Assembly: GCA_025765595.1 (NCBI GenBank)
Contig: JAIVFH010000046.1
Location: 124,001-188,000, forward strand
From: Obelidium mucronatum
Lineage: Eukaryota > Chytridiomycota > Chytridiomycetes > Chytridiales > Chytriomycetaceae
Reading direction: 5' to 3'
Length of the DNA stretch: 64,000 bases
Below the pieces are notes generated by a model. The model had not been told where the DNA came from. It did not search any database and was given only the letters and a program-made list of their open reading frames with translations. Shown in pieces: positions 13,938 to 26,500 of this stretch (positions are counted from its first letter, which is position 1; each line of letters begins with the position of its first letter). The position numbers and the translations under genes are program-made.

Positions 13938-15574
13938 CTAACAAGAAGACGCGTTTCCGATCTTGACCCAAACCAACGCCGAGGCTGCATTGTAAGAGCA
14001 AATGAGACTGTTGCTACAAGCCCAGGCTCCGTTGGGAGAACAAGGAGCACCAACGGAAAATCCACCTGAAGCTGTAGTCGTGTTTGGCTTGACAGATGTC
14101 GTTGTTGGCTTCGAAGTGGTGGTTGTGGTGGTTGTGGTGGTCTTTGACGTGGTTGGGATAGTGGTGGTGGAAGTAGTGGGCTTAGTAGTAGTAGTAGTAG
14201 TGGTGGTGGTGGTGGTTGGAGCAGTAGTGGCAGTAGTTGGAGCAGTGGTAGTGGTAGTGGTGGTGGTGGTTGGAGCAGTGGTGGTAGTTGTTGTAGTGGT
14301 GGTAGTTGGCACAGCGGTTGTTGTGGTGGATCCGCTTCCACATGAGCCAACGGCTTTCCATGCCCCGCTGGTGCCTGGAATATCGGTTGATCCGGCCCAC
14401 CAGTTGGCCACGTAGTTGATATTCTTGTAAGACACTTGGGCACCGCCATTGTAAGTAGAAGACGTGCTCCACGCAGGATAGCAATCGGATGCAGCAGTAG
14501 TCGTTGGTTTCAATGAAGTGGTAGTAGTGATCGTCGTGGTAGTAGCTGGCGTGACTGAAGTCGTAGACGAAGGAAGACCAGCAGTTGTGGTGGTTCCGGA
14601 AGAAGGCACACCTCCCAAATACAGGTCAAGAACGCCACCATAAGCCTGGTCCAAACCGAGGCATTCCTTGATGGTCCCGACTTTAATGTTTCCATTCACA
14701 AGAATGTCAATAACAGCAGGAGCGACGGCAGCAGAGTAGCTGAATCCGTCGTGTTCCAACGAAATGGGGTTCTTGGAACCAGAGTTAACAGCATCAGTGA
14801 AGAGCTGGGCAACACCAGCTGGAGTTTGTCCTCCAGATTGAATTGCCCAGTCACGGGAATCAACAGACCACACAATAGTTCGGAGACCCAAAGCCTTGGC
14901 GATCTGTCGTCGAAGAGGTGGTTGTAAGCGTGAATTGAAATACAAAAAGGCAGATTTACTGCACATACCTTCAAGACATTGGTGTTTGCAGAATAGAAAG
15001 GAGGACGCCAAACCGTGGGAGCCACACCAATAACCTGCTTGATGATTTTGGCAGTGTTAACCAGTTCCGTAACTTGCTGATCAACAGTCAAAGTGGACAT
15101 GTCAGAGTGAGACCAAGTATGAATACCGATTTGGTGACCAGCTTGGTAAGTTCTAAGCAAGACATCAGGGTTGTTGAGGACATATGTTCCGACAACAAAG
15201 AAGGTTGCTTTGAGGTTCTTTGATGCCAAATAGCTCAGAACCGAATCAGTGTAGGCACTTGGGCCGTCATCATAGCTGAATGACAAAGGAGGTGATTAGA
15301 ACAGTAAGTGCTACTGGTGTTGAGAAGGGACATACGTCAAACCCCAAACAGTTCCCTGGTTACACATGCTGTCCAATGTTCCCGGAACAGTAGCGTCAAA
15401 GTTGGGAAGCAAGTCCTTGGTCCACTGTGGGTTGGCTGGGGGAACAACCCAACCAGGAGGCGCCCAGCTAAAGTCGTAAGCTCCAGCCCGCTCGGAAAGA
15501 GAGCCGGAGTGAGTGCCAGGATGGGCGGCAACGTAGGACGCCACTAACGCAAGGAGGGTGCTTGGAACGATCAT
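13938..15574 (-). CDS. Chitin deacetylase with CBM5/12-like domain and Thr-rich linker (paralogue 2)
   Basis: The ATG at 15574 opens a signal peptide (MIVPSTLLALVASYVAAHPG). Exons encode a NodB domain with SYDDGPSAYTD, HTWSHSDM, RPPFY, DSRDW and LEHDG, all catalytic positions intact. A Thr/Ser linker follows, then CYPAWSTSSTYNGGAQVSY and NYVANWWAGST, the aromatic-rich signature of a CBM5/12 chitin-binding domain. A Thr linker of about 90 residues leads to a terminal Cys-containing module (GAPCSPNGAWACSNSLICS) resembling small fungal carbohydrate-binding-like modules. The protein probably acts on chitin in the wall, with the linker heavily O-mannosylated. Introns match those of paralogue 1. 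Confidence 0.92.
14090..14335 (-). repeat. Thr-codon (ACC/ACT) simple repeat encoding the linker
   Basis: On the plus strand this reads as GTGGTAGTGGTGG-type triplets; on the coding minus strand it is almost uninterrupted Thr codons with occasional Ala, Pro and Lys. Such tracts vary easily in length between strains. Confidence 0.9.
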
Positions 15575-15893
15575 TTGATGTGACTGCTTGATTTTACCTG
15601 CCTTGCTTTGTCGTGGCTTTTTGTACTTTGTACGATGATCGCGTGACATGTCACACGAGCTGGCAAGCCTGTCCCACACAATCGAAGCGCTGTTGGTTCT
15701 TTCGGCGATTACCTACACATAAGACTACTGTGATCAGATTCTGGCAGAGAGAATTTTTTATTTATATTCCAATAAGCGTAAAATTACAAGCCTGTTGTAC
15801 AGGATTTAATCAAACCCAAGCCAAGCCCGCTCCATCCGACAAGTATTCAATATAGATCCTCCTCGATTCAACTTCATCTGAATTTCTCTTTAT

Positions 15894-16565
15894 TTAACCC
15901 TTCCTTTTTGCCAGGTGAAAGTTAGCCGTACAAATTCGTTTCCTTCCTTCTTGTCCAAAAAATCCAAGCCCACTCTCTTTCCTTCCAAATTCGCGAAAGT
16001 GACTCTCAAGGAATGAGGGTTTCTCCATCGCTAGTGATATGCTCCGACAATCGCATTTCCCAACATCAATCGCAAAAGCCCATGCCAAATCTCCTCGCTC
16101 ACTTTGACCAATGAACTGGATGAATTGAATATGCTTGGATTTCCCAAGAAAAACAATACCGCGATGCCATTTTGAAAAACCGAATGTACCTTGCACGAGG
16201 GAAATTGCAACATGCTGAAAAGAAAGATAAATATGAAGCGTGTCAATCAAATTTCATTTAAGGCTCCACCACTTTGAGAATTCATGAAAATAGACTGCAA
16301 TCCAGAATTCGAAGAATATATGCGACTGTTTGTTTTCGCTTCGGTTATTTTGTACGGGTGGTTGTAGGAAGCTGACATGGCCATAGATGCAAGGAACAAT
16401 CTCCAGCTATCGTCAAACTCAATTCTATAGATATCCAATCCTTTTCGGGATGAATTGCATCAGCAGTGGAAAGCTTGTTGCCGAAAATACAACTACGGAC
16501 GCGCCAGACAACGACTTCAGCCGCGATCAAGACGGCAAAGACCAAACTGATTCCTCGGGTTTTGA
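15894..16565 (-). CDS. Uncharacterised protein with one N-terminal hydrophobic segment (exon structure uncertain)
   Basis: Three blocks appear coding on the minus strand. The first, near 16545-16440, holds a hydrophobic stretch LVFAVLIAAEVVVWRV. The second, near 16438-16255, contains YRIEFDDSWRLFLASMAMSA. The third, 16207-15894, follows an intron ending TTTTCAG and contains KWHRGIVFLGKSKHIQFIQF, DLAWAFAIDVGK and LAMEKPSFLESHF. The blocks lie in different frames and I could not settle every splice site or the start codon. I do not recognise the family. It could be a single-pass membrane protein. The gene is head-to-head with TAF6, about 90 bases apart. Confidence 0.4.
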
Positions 16566-16648
16566 CTGATCCTTTTTTAAAAAGGACAATGTGGTAAAAT
16601 GGAGATATCCAAACTGTGATATTTTTTGTTATTTATCATCAAAGGCAA

Positions 16649-18676
16649 ATGTCTCTACTTCCCGTCGACTCCATTAATGTAAGTAAGAGGAGTCTGTGGC
16701 TTCATCATATTACATATAGATGTTTTTAACTCCTGCTTAACAGGCGATCACTGAGTCCATTGGTTTAACACTCAAGGACTCTGTAGCCCAAGCGCTCCTG
16801 GCTGATGTTGAATACCGCATGCGCGAAGTTATATTCGTTGAGTATTAAATCATTGACGTGGACGAGAGTGTGACGCAGCTGACTGTTTGTTGCCGTAAAC
16901 AAAAAAGGACGCAAAGAAGTTCATGCGACATTCGAGGAGGACGAAACTGACTCCTGAAGATATCAACCACGCACTCAGAGTCAGGAATGTGCAGGTTTGA
17001 TAATCAAATTGGCCGAATGACTATGGGAGGGCTCATCTGTTTATACTAGCCTCTCTATGGATATACATCAACAGCACCAACAAAATTCAAATCCATTATA
17101 CACGGCCATTCTCGAATTTATTACTTGGACGATGAAGAAATTGACTTGGATCAGATAATTAATGCACCACTGCCTCCTGTACCCTTGGACGTTGCATTTA
17201 CAGCCCATTGGCTAGCGATTGAGGGTGTCCAGCCAGCGATTGTGCAGAACCCGACTCCTGCTGGTGAATATCCTGACATGATTTTCAAAAAAAAAGCGTC
17301 GCTGATGTCAAACGTTTCAAAAATAAGATATTCGTTCTGCGGCAACCGAATCAACAAACACCATCTCCAAAACTCTTGCTGATCAAGCTGCTGCGGCCGC
17401 GGTGGCAGCCACAACGAACTCTGAGAGTACTGGAACAGGTACTGGATCTTCATCAGCAATTCCACCCGTTCTAGTCTCCAGCAACCCCGAATCAGCAACT
17501 GTAAATGGCGAAACACTTGTGAAATCAGTTCTCTCCAAGGAACTTCAAATGTACCATGATAAAATCACAGAAAGCATCATGACTGTGAATGGACCTCCAC
17601 AAATTCAAGCTTTGGCTGTGAATAGTTTGGAAACCGATCCAGGAATCCAACCGCTTCTTCCATATTTTGTTCAATTTATGACTCAAAAGGTAAATTGAGA
17701 CTTGTTGTTTGTTAAACTCCCCGCTATATTAAATAACCACCAAAAGATCACGAAACACATTCGAAACTTGAAAATCATGTGGGCCATGATGCGCATGACC
17801 CGAGCGCTTCTAAACAATAAGAATCTCTTTGTTGAGCCATATGTAAAACCGAATTCACTTTTTTTTTATTTTTTTATTTTTGACATTGACTTGTAACACC
17901 ACCAGCTCCACCAAATGATGCCCAATGTTATCACGTGTATTGTTTCGAAAAGAATCAGTGAATCTCCGATGGATGACCACCACGCGCTTCGTCGGTTTGC
18001 TGCTCAACTCGCAGCACACATTTGGTAACTCTCCTGCAACACTGTTACAAAGCCGACAACAAACTGAACATCAAAAAAAAAGCCACACATATACATCCAC
18101 GTACCCAACCCTTCAACCGCGCGTCACGAAAACTCTTCTCCGGGCCTTTTTGGATCCATTAAAGTCAAACGCGACACACTACGGCGCCATAACAGGTCTT
18201 GCCGACCTCGGGAACCAGGTTGTGAAAATGTTGATCCGACCCAATGTGAAAGCCTTTATGCAAGATTGTTTGACTGCGGGTTTGAATTCTACAGTCGAGC
18301 ATGAAAAGAAGGATGCTGGTTTGGTTCTTGAGTTGATTATTGTGAGGAAACTTCGTTATTTGGTTGATTTGTCCGCTAAACATTGGTTTTTTTTTTTTGG
18401 AAGGACGTGCTTCATAAACATGTGTTGGTGGAATATGACGAAACAGAAAAGGCAGTATTAAAGGAAACGCCAACGAGTTTCAAGAGACCCACATTGAATG
18501 AATTGGAAACTGAGTTTGTGGATTCATTTGGCGAACTGGTGGGAAAAAGAGTCGCCGCGCTGTTGGACGCTTCATTGACGGAGCGGTATGGTAGTGCGGC
18601 TGCCGCTGCGGGAAGCAATGAATTTGTTTCGTTCACGGGAAGTGAAGAGTTGTTTGGCATGGATGTTGACATGTAA
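16649..18676 (+). CDS. TAF6: Transcription initiation factor TFIID subunit 6
   Basis: The ATG at 16649 gives MSLLPVDSIN before an intron. The next exons hold the TAF6 histone fold: AITESIGLTLKDSVAQALLA, DVEYRMREVI, KFMRHSRRTKLTPEDINHAL and VRNVQPLYGYTS. The family-typical DDEEIDLDQIINAPLPPVP and HWLAIEGVQPAIVQNP follow. A Ser/Thr-rich linker leads to the HEAT-like C-terminal half, with KELQMYHDKITESIM, RVTKTLLRAFLDP, HYGAITGLADLG and LIRPNVKAFMQDCL. TAF6 pairs with TAF9 and is shared by TFIID and, in many fungi, SAGA. Several short introns with long A/T tracts interrupt the gene. The final stop is TAA at 18674-18676. Confidence 0.93.
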
Positions 18677-18859
18677 TGAAAAACAAGTTGTAAACTTTCC
18701 TTTATGAAACAAATTGGTAAAACTCATGCTTTTTCACCGTGAATTCCTCGAAGCAATCGTTTTCCATCTTTCAATCCACAAGAATTTGATGCAAGCCTCG
18801 GGACTGAGTGCTAATGCATTTTATTTGTAAATAGTATGAGATAATACATCAATGTAACA

Positions 18860-19885
18860 TCATTTCCTTTCCTCCCTCTCTTTCTGCTCATTGCAGGAAT
18901 CAACTAGTTCTTGCTCCCACTGCTCTAGTCTCCTCTTTTCGGCTGCTGCCAGAATAACATCACGTTGAATATCTGAAGCGGTGGAATGTGCACCACCAGG
19001 TGTATTATTCCCTCCAAGAACAAAAGTGCCCCCTTGATATTTATGGGAGGGAGAAACACCAGTGGAATCATCATCCACAGAAAAAACGCGACTTCCATCC
19101 TCCCGTCCACCAGCAACACTATTTCCTTGACTATATAAATCATATTCACGATTCAACTGACTGTTGAGTGTATGAAATGCCTCATTGTGATCCGAATGAA
19201 CCATATGTACAAGTTCATGCAACAGAACCTTCACAATCGTCCTGTAATGTCGAAACCCATCTAATCGATCTGTTCGGAGCCGAATCGATATTTCCTGACC
19301 CATATTCTTGTTGAACCCGAGAATCGTTTTTTCGGCGGGATGCAGTTCTGTGAGGACTTGAACAAACCATTTATGTGAACGCATTACTTCAATGATTCCA
19401 ATGTCTTCTCTGAGGCGTAGCAGAAGGTTCTTTGCTAGGTTTGAATCAGGGAATTGATCGAGTTGCTTCACGGAGCCAAATGTGTACGTCCTTCCCGATG
19501 GTGCCGACGACTGCTGCGATGATGGTTTCAGCGAAGCCGTATGTTCTCTCTGAGTACAGTACTATCGTCAGTTATGTTGCCTCAAACAAAAGACGCCCCC
19601 CACCTGTCTCCTGACTTCGAGCACTCTGTCCTTGCGCCTGACTTCCGCCAAATCTTCCTCTTTCGTCCCAACAAGAAGCACCTTGACTTGGTCCGCTTCG
19701 CCCTTCAGCAACCCGCAAACCTGGTCGCCGTCGCCGGCGCGTGCGAACGCCTTGTGGAGCAGCCGCTGGTTGGGCGCCGGAATTCCAGTCGCCGCGGCGA
19801 GGAAAGTTTTAACGTTCGCGACCGTTGTTTCGGCGTCGACGGCGACGGGATAAACGGCGCCGCGAAACGATACAAGAAGCTGCAT
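18860..19885 (-). CDS. Ubiquitin-like domain/WLM metalloprotease fusion (Wss1-related)
   Basis: From ATG at 19885 the first about 75 residues have a ubiquitin-like pattern (MQLLVSFRGAVYPV, VANVKTFLAAATGIPAPNQR). A short intron or spacer then leads to GRTYTFGSVKQLDQFPDSN and a WLM domain with RSHKWFVQVLTELHP. The zinc signature is HELVHMVHSDHNEAFHTLN, that is HELxH followed by a third His. Wss1/SPRTN-type WLM proteases cleave DNA-protein crosslinks and SUMO- or ubiquitin-tagged chromatin proteins. The UBL-WLM order is known from plants and some fungi. The C-terminal tail is low complexity and rich in Glu/Arg. The start lies 49 bases beyond the stop of the neighbouring LIN1 gene on the same strand. 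Confidence 0.85.
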
Positions 19886-19933
19886 TTGGATTTGGTTTGG
19901 TTGATTTGATTTGATTTTGATTTGAAATTGCTT

Positions 19934-21678
19934 TTATTTTCCTGCACCACCAGTCTCCACGTCAATGGAGGACAGAGGAACAAACCCCTTGAAGGGATCC
20001 AGTGGAGTATTGGATGAAACCAAACGAACAAAAACAACATTCATCTGTATCTGCTCTTCACTGGGCGCCGTCGCCGCGTTATCATCTGCTACCATAGCGC
20101 TACTATCGGCTTCTTGTTGACTATTTGTGTCTGACTCCTGCTCCTTCCGCAGTTGTATTGAAAAATAGTCGCCTTGTTCCTTCCATACTTTCATTTGAGC
20201 AGCTGGAAAGGGGCCATAAAGTACTTCAGAGTCTTGACCAAACTTGTATTCCCACAAGAGTTTGGGTGCAGTACGTGATGATCCAGAAGACGTGACGGGA
20301 TCTCCATGTTGCCAATCGTCAGAGAGCACCCCAGCGATGCGCAAAACACGAACAATAGACTCATAGGTTTGCTCCATGACATCTGTATTTACAAATAGAA
20401 TAGTATGAGAGACTTGGTGATGTACAAAAAGGAATGGGAAGGGGATTGACGAGGAGCACAAAAAAGGGGATCAGGTCTACTAAAAGGAGGTTCTCAGCAA
20501 TTATAAAGCTCAGAGAGATTCCCACATATTGTTCCATAAGAGTTCATCATTTTCGTTTTTTTGGTTCCAACTTCCAAAGATTTGACTGATTAGAGTAGAC
20601 AACACACCGTATCGACCCAGACTGGTCAGGCGATCAGTGACTGTGATTAACTCAGAGAGACCCTTTTCTCGAAGAAGTTGGGCGTCTGCAGTCTAGTTGT
20701 GGCGGCAGGTGTCAAACAATGTCATTTTTTAAAAAGGAAAAAAGTGAAGAAGGGAAGAAACCTCAACAACACTCGCGTCTTTTTTATCGGTTGATTTCTT
20801 TTTGAGATTCTTTTTCCACGCGGGAACTTTCTTTGGCCCACCAAGTCGCTTTAAAGTCTAAACGGGGAGATGTCATATATAAGAGGTGTTCACGAGAGAA
20901 GGCTGAATGGACTTCAGATTCTAGCAGTAAATACAGTACCGCTTGCGACAGATTCCCGAGGCAGCATAAGCCGCAGCACTGACTTCCAGCACGAGTGCTC
21001 GTCCCCGCCGTCCTCCTCCAGCGCATCCTGCGCCTCGACACGCGCCTTCAGCCGCTCATTTGCCGCCTTTGCCTTCCTGATGTCCGCATTCGAAATGCCG
21101 CCCAGCCACTTGTCGTGGCTCTCGTGCTCGTCCCTGTCGCGCACAAAGTTGAAGTTCTCGTCGAACTTGCCCTCCTCGAGCTCGTCGTCCATGTTGAACG
21201 GCATGATCCGCACTGCGCCCTCGATGTCTTTTTCCGCGTCTTCGCTTTCTTCGCCTTGTTTGCGAATCGATTCCTTCGACAGAAACTTTTCCTTCTTTTC
21301 GCCGCTGTTGTCGGCGAACATATCGCCGCCGTCGTCCTGTTTTCCGTCTTCTTTTTCGTCTTCTTTGCCAGAGTCGTCGTCGGAATCGGGTCCATCGTCG
21401 CCTTCATCGTCAGAGTCTTTTTGGCGGCGAATCAGCTGCGCTTCGAATTCAGAGGAATATTTAAACAATACCAGTGTATCCCTGCTTGATGGCTCCCTTG
21501 CGTTTCCTTGCTGAAAGAGAGTCGTTGGGTCGCGGAGACTACGCAAACTCTAAAACAAACCGCCAAACTCCAAGTCTTCATCGTCTTGTCCATCAGCGGC
21601 AACAAACGAATCCGTTTGTTTCGAGTCAAACTTGACTTTTTTCTTGGCGCTTTCAACGTTTGTTGTTGACCGTTTCAT
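19934..21678 (-). CDS. LIN1: LIN1/CD2BP2-type GYF-domain protein (U5 snRNP-associated)
   Basis: The gene starts at ATG 21678 (MKRSTTNVESAKKKVKF). The N-terminal half is acidic, with long Asp/Glu runs. It contains FDENFNFVRDRDE and HDKWLGGISNADIRKAKAA, the hallmark of the Lin1/CD2BP2 family. After introns, the C-terminal exon carries a GYF domain: LLWEYKFGQDSEVLYGPFP, AAQMKVW and GDYF. Family members bind proline-rich partners and associate with the U5 snRNP protein Prp8/Dib1 during assembly. The canonical Gly-Tyr-Phe is Gly-Asp-Tyr-Phe here. The exons between 20500 and 20910 are short and were not resolved precisely. Confidence 0.83.
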
Positions 21679-21723
21679 TATTTAATTGTTTTTTAGAGTA
21701 TTTCTTTCCTTCTATCTTTTTTT

Positions 21724-22829
21724 TCAGATTCTCCGTTGAGACAGTGTCGATCGAATGCCAACTTCTTTCACACTTCCAACTCCAGCTCCATTTGCAGTAA
21801 CACTGTTTGTCCGAACAATATTGACTTCTTGAACTCCACCCCCAATATTCTTTACGCTTTCTGACCTCTCCAACATCACATTCCCAGTCGACGAAGCAAT
21901 ACTCACACTCGAAAACGCACTCTCCGGATCTCCCCTCTTTACACAATTGCATTTCGTCACCGCCACAGGAAACCAAAACAAATCCCAATTCAACGCCCGC
22001 GATAAAACGTAATTCTGCATGAACCACGCCAGCCACGACAGATACTGAGACGTCCAGTTTTCACTACTCCAAATCAAGAAAATATCCATTGATATCACTA
22101 CAATCGAACGCAATATATTCTTTTCGATTAAAGCCTTGTATGCGTGTTTGAGGCTATCGAATTTCTTGTAGCAGATTAGAATCACAGCCAATGTTGCGAA
22201 CGCGTCGATAATTGTATCCGCAGAATTGTATCCTACTCCTGTCCACGCGTTCTGTGTATACACACACATTTTCTCAGTGTCGTCCCATTCTGCAGACGAG
22301 TAATGCGTGTCAAGAAAACTCCATACTATTCTGTTGACAAGGAGGACTGAGACTGCGGCGAGCATGTATTTGTTTCTGTGGCTTACAAGATATGTTTTGA
22401 AGAGCATGAAGCCGTCTATGTGTAAATCAGATTAAATAGCTTTCAATAACAAGATTATTTATGAGACACACACGAACCAAAGAAAACGTAAAACAAGTGC
22501 CCTAAAGCCGTGTCCACCATTGAAACAATAGAACACTCTGCTTCTCCCAATAACAGACTCCACACACAAAATGCGGAATAAATAATACTTGTGACGTTGA
22601 AGCAAATCATAATCACATTTGAAACGGCCCAAAAATTGCTCACTTTCTGTACTTGTCGGCAGAATATTGTTATGAGCGCGTTACAGCACATTTCTATAGT
22701 GAGGCCAGCTAGAGTTGCGAGAATAGCCATATCTGTGAGTGTATACTGAGTCGCGTCTCCGCCTTCTCCTTCTGGCAGATGCAAGTCCGCACTGGATCCA
22801 TTGATGGCCTGGGCAAATTTAAACCTCAT
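21724..22829 (-). CDS. Orphan multi-pass (about seven-helix) membrane protein
   Basis: The ATG at 22829 gives MRFKFAQAINGSSADLHLPE, a short outer segment with a potential N-glycosylation site (NGS). Hydrophobic segments follow: LTDMAILATLAGLTIEMC, NVIMICFNVTSIIYSAFCVW, MVDTALGHLFYVFFGS, then after one intron KYMLAAVSVLLVNRIVWSFL, IIDAFATLAVILICYKK, ILRSIVVISMDIFLIW and LSWLAWFMQNYVL. About seven helices can be counted, with a Ser-rich cytoplasmic-looking tail. No conserved receptor motif is visible to me. A G-protein-coupled-receptor-like role is possible but unproved. Confidence 0.6.
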
Positions 22830-22986
22830 GATACTTTGACCAAGTACAAGGAGTTCCCTGGGATGATTGACTCTTGTTTTCTCAACGTGATTTACATGAA
22901 CGTTTGCAGGTTGTTGGTTCTCTTTGTAAATCTGACCAAAAAAAAACTGTACAATGAATTGCTTTTATACAACCACATCAGTCTCC

Positions 22987-23495
22987 TCATTCCGTCGTCA
23001 CTTCTTTAATTGCTTCCGTCAGTACTTGTTTCATAACAGAGTATTCTTGACTGGCTTTGACTCGAACAAACAAAACAGGACACTCAATAGAGATACACTT
23101 GGCATCCATAAGGTTCATTCCAGCCGGCTGCATTGAACAGGATCGACATACGGACTGAAGGGTGTCTCTTTTTCTTTCCAACTCAGATAGCCGGCCGTAT
23201 AAATTCGCGATTGTTTCGTGAGGTTTGCTCTTCTTGCAGGATTCGCAAACCGTTGTAGATTCTGTTTTGCAGATATAATTTGTGAAACTCAACATTTTTA
23301 ACAATTTCCTTTTCTTTCATTCTTACCGTTTGCAGTTGGCTCATTGCAAATCACGCATTGATTCGACTGGTAAAATTGATCTATTTTGAATTGACCACGG
23401 GCTGCTCTGGCAGCTTGTTTGCCTGTATTCGAAAATCGCACTGCATTCATCTTTTTGGGCATCATATTGTACCAACTTTCAACATCTGGGGGTTT

Positions 23496-23534
<39 letters not shown>

Positions 23535-26500
23535 ATTGCAACAAGTTTAGGAGAGGAATAATACCAACAAATAGAATCAAACATACCGATTCCGACTAAT
23601 TTAAATATTCGCGACAAAGCCTGCACTGTTTTCGTGACGTAAACTTTGCCATCAGGTTTCAAAGTCCTTCGGAAGCATTTTCTTTTGGTATACTCCTTTT
23701 TCCAACAGCAAAGCATGTTCTTACCTGTCTTTTGCAACCTCCAGAGGAACATACGAGCGACCTGAGTATCGAGTGTCTTTTGCTTGGCATATTATATACG
23801 GTATCCTTTCGCCAGCTTGAGGCTCCGTTCTTTTGTCATACTCCATACTTCGCATACACAATGCTACACCAGGAGGTACATTTCTGCACATTAAAAAATA
23901 AAAACGAATTAAGCAAAAAAAAAAGCTTTTTTTTACCACACCCCCCAACCGAACCTGTAGTTTTTCAGTTTAAACTCAGTTGCAATAATCAACTCATTCA
24001 ACGGAACACGATGCGACAAAATCTTATCCCACTGACGGTACAGATACGCCTTCAGCTCCGACATGTCTTGAGTTCGAAACAAAATTTTCAACGCGTCTTC
24101 CACCATTTTCGCCATTCCGGGGAACCCATCGCGACGAACAGTTTCAATTCCTTTGGCGTCAAACACGGGTTCCTTGTCTTCAATGTTTTCATACATGAAT
24201 CCCACGTATCTTTTTTTGGCTAAAAGAATGCATGGGAGATAAATCTGTAAAAGGTGGGGTGGTCAGTCCTGACTATCTTTTTGTTTTTCCTTCTTGTAGT
24301 TTTTTAACCTTTTCAAATTTGAGCTTCATGGGGTTCGGATTCACTAGAGACACGCGTTTGGCGATATCAATTCCAATCCGAAACGCAGATTCCAGCGATT
24401 TTCCAGGAAGCTCGACAAACAAGCTGTCAGTGTCTCCGTACACAACAGTACCGCCCCATTCATTCTGATTTTCTGTCACAAGTTTCATTGCCTAAATAAG
24501 CAAGATTAAAAATAATTCGCGCCCCCTTTTTAGTTTCAACGTCCCGAAATATCAAAAAAATCTTTAGGGACGTACTGCTTCCAGCGATCTTCGCCCAGTC
24601 TCCACGATCGAGTCCGCAATCTCAGCACAAGGCATTCGCCCCGAAAAGGAAGCTCCTGCATAGCCGTATGTGACATTTGCTACAAGTTTCAGGCCCAGTT
24701 GTCTGGCTTCAAGAATCCTTAGCAACGCCTAGTAAAGAGCGAAAGAGTGTGAGTGAGACCCTGTCTTTTAATCAAAAAAAAACGTTCAAGGATAGAGAGG
24801 CTTAACTGTATCGTTCTTGTAAGACTTCATGGCTGTTTTCACCATCACACGTGTATCCAAAATCTCCTTCAACATACGACCTAAAGCTCCCTCTCGGATA
24901 TGACTCTTTACAAATATAACACCATTATGGGTGATATACAAATGATCTTTCAAAGCATTGACAATTTCAAGAGGAATATCCAAGAGTGGTAAAACCCCGA
25001 ATTTCTTTGGCCCACCCAAATCGCGAAGTCGTCCCAAACAAGTAGAATAACTGCAAGGAATAAAAATCAGCTTAAAAAAATCTTAAATCATTCAATTTTT
25101 TATCAAATGAGTTGATCTTACCAAATATTATAACCAATCATCACAGAAGGATACAAAGATTGAAAATCCAGGACGGCTAATGGATTCTTGTAAAACCTCG
25201 TTTGGGGCTCTTTGATCAAGGGTAGGCATTCGATTGCACGCATATTTCGGACTTGTTCTTTTGTTGGTGAGATTTGAACAAAGTTTTCGGGTCGAGTTAT
25301 TCTTGATAGAATTGATTCTACGCGGATACTGAGATCCACGAGAAATCACAGAAAATAAATCGATTCCATAGACACGTGCGAATTCGCTGGATTTTTTTTT
25401 TTGAATTCTTAGGGTATTGCTTCTTCGGAATTTTGGCTTGTTTCTTACCAGCTGCGACTGATAAACGATGTGTCGTCGAGAAGATCTAAAGTGTATTGAA
25501 CTCGATCCAAGTAATAAACAAGAGATCTCCACCTTTTCAGCCCTTTCGCCGAAAACCACGAATAGAGCGTCGCTGGAGAAAACTTTGGAATTCTATTTAA
25601 AAAACACTGTTGGTTTAAACAAAAATCCCGTAACAGAGAACCATCAAAAGAAAAATCACCTCTCATGAAGAACATGGAACACACAGTTTTCCAGCGTGTA
25701 GGAAGTCAGCGTCAATTCACTTCTCATCAACCGCCATACATTGAGGAATATTCTTCCCGAACAAGAGATAGCAGACGTATCCGTGTAAGAAAACGGATCC
25801 TGGTCTCTTCCGAATTTAGTCTTGACATTTACTTCCATTCGAGACAAGTCCTTCAAGAAATCGTATTTGTACTGGACTTTGGCACGTTCGATAAGGTATC
25901 CCCATGATGATAAGTGAACTTCGTATCCCATCAGAATGTCTGGATCGATTTCCCGGATTTTTTCAAGCAGGACTTCATAAAGCTGCAACTCTGTTTCTAC
26001 ACTGGTGACTGGATATCCTGAAATACCAGTCCGACTTGCTGGCATGGGCTGTTGTCCGTCGTCTTCATCAGCCGCATCGGCCACGATAATCATGCCAACG
26101 TGATAACCCGCGCGATGACCGTTCGTTCCATGTGTGACTGTATCATGGCCCTGAAAACAATAAAATACAGCCTGAATAGAATCTGTTACAGGATTCGGAA
26201 GCTTGACTTTGGGCAGGTTTTCCAAAACGCGTTCTGATTCCGTCATGGCTCTCGTCAAAATCTCCACACTCATCATCACCAAATGCTGTACTTCGTGATC
26301 CAAGGCTTCCGTTTGAATTTGACTATACTTGTATCCGTATTTGTTCTTTTGAGTGGGCCCTTCCAGCTGAGAGGACTTCTTCTTTTTTTGAGTCGTGTCT
26401 GGCGGTGATGATGAGTTGACCTCAAGTTCTGGGTTTTCTTTCAGCCACTTTTCAGCCATGGATTTTGAGGGTGGCCCTTTTGCAAGTTTCCAAGCGAGTG

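Noticed and set aside
14002..14415. Long Val-rich plus-strand frame
   Set aside because: It is the antisense of the Thr-codon linker of the deacetylase at 13938-15574.
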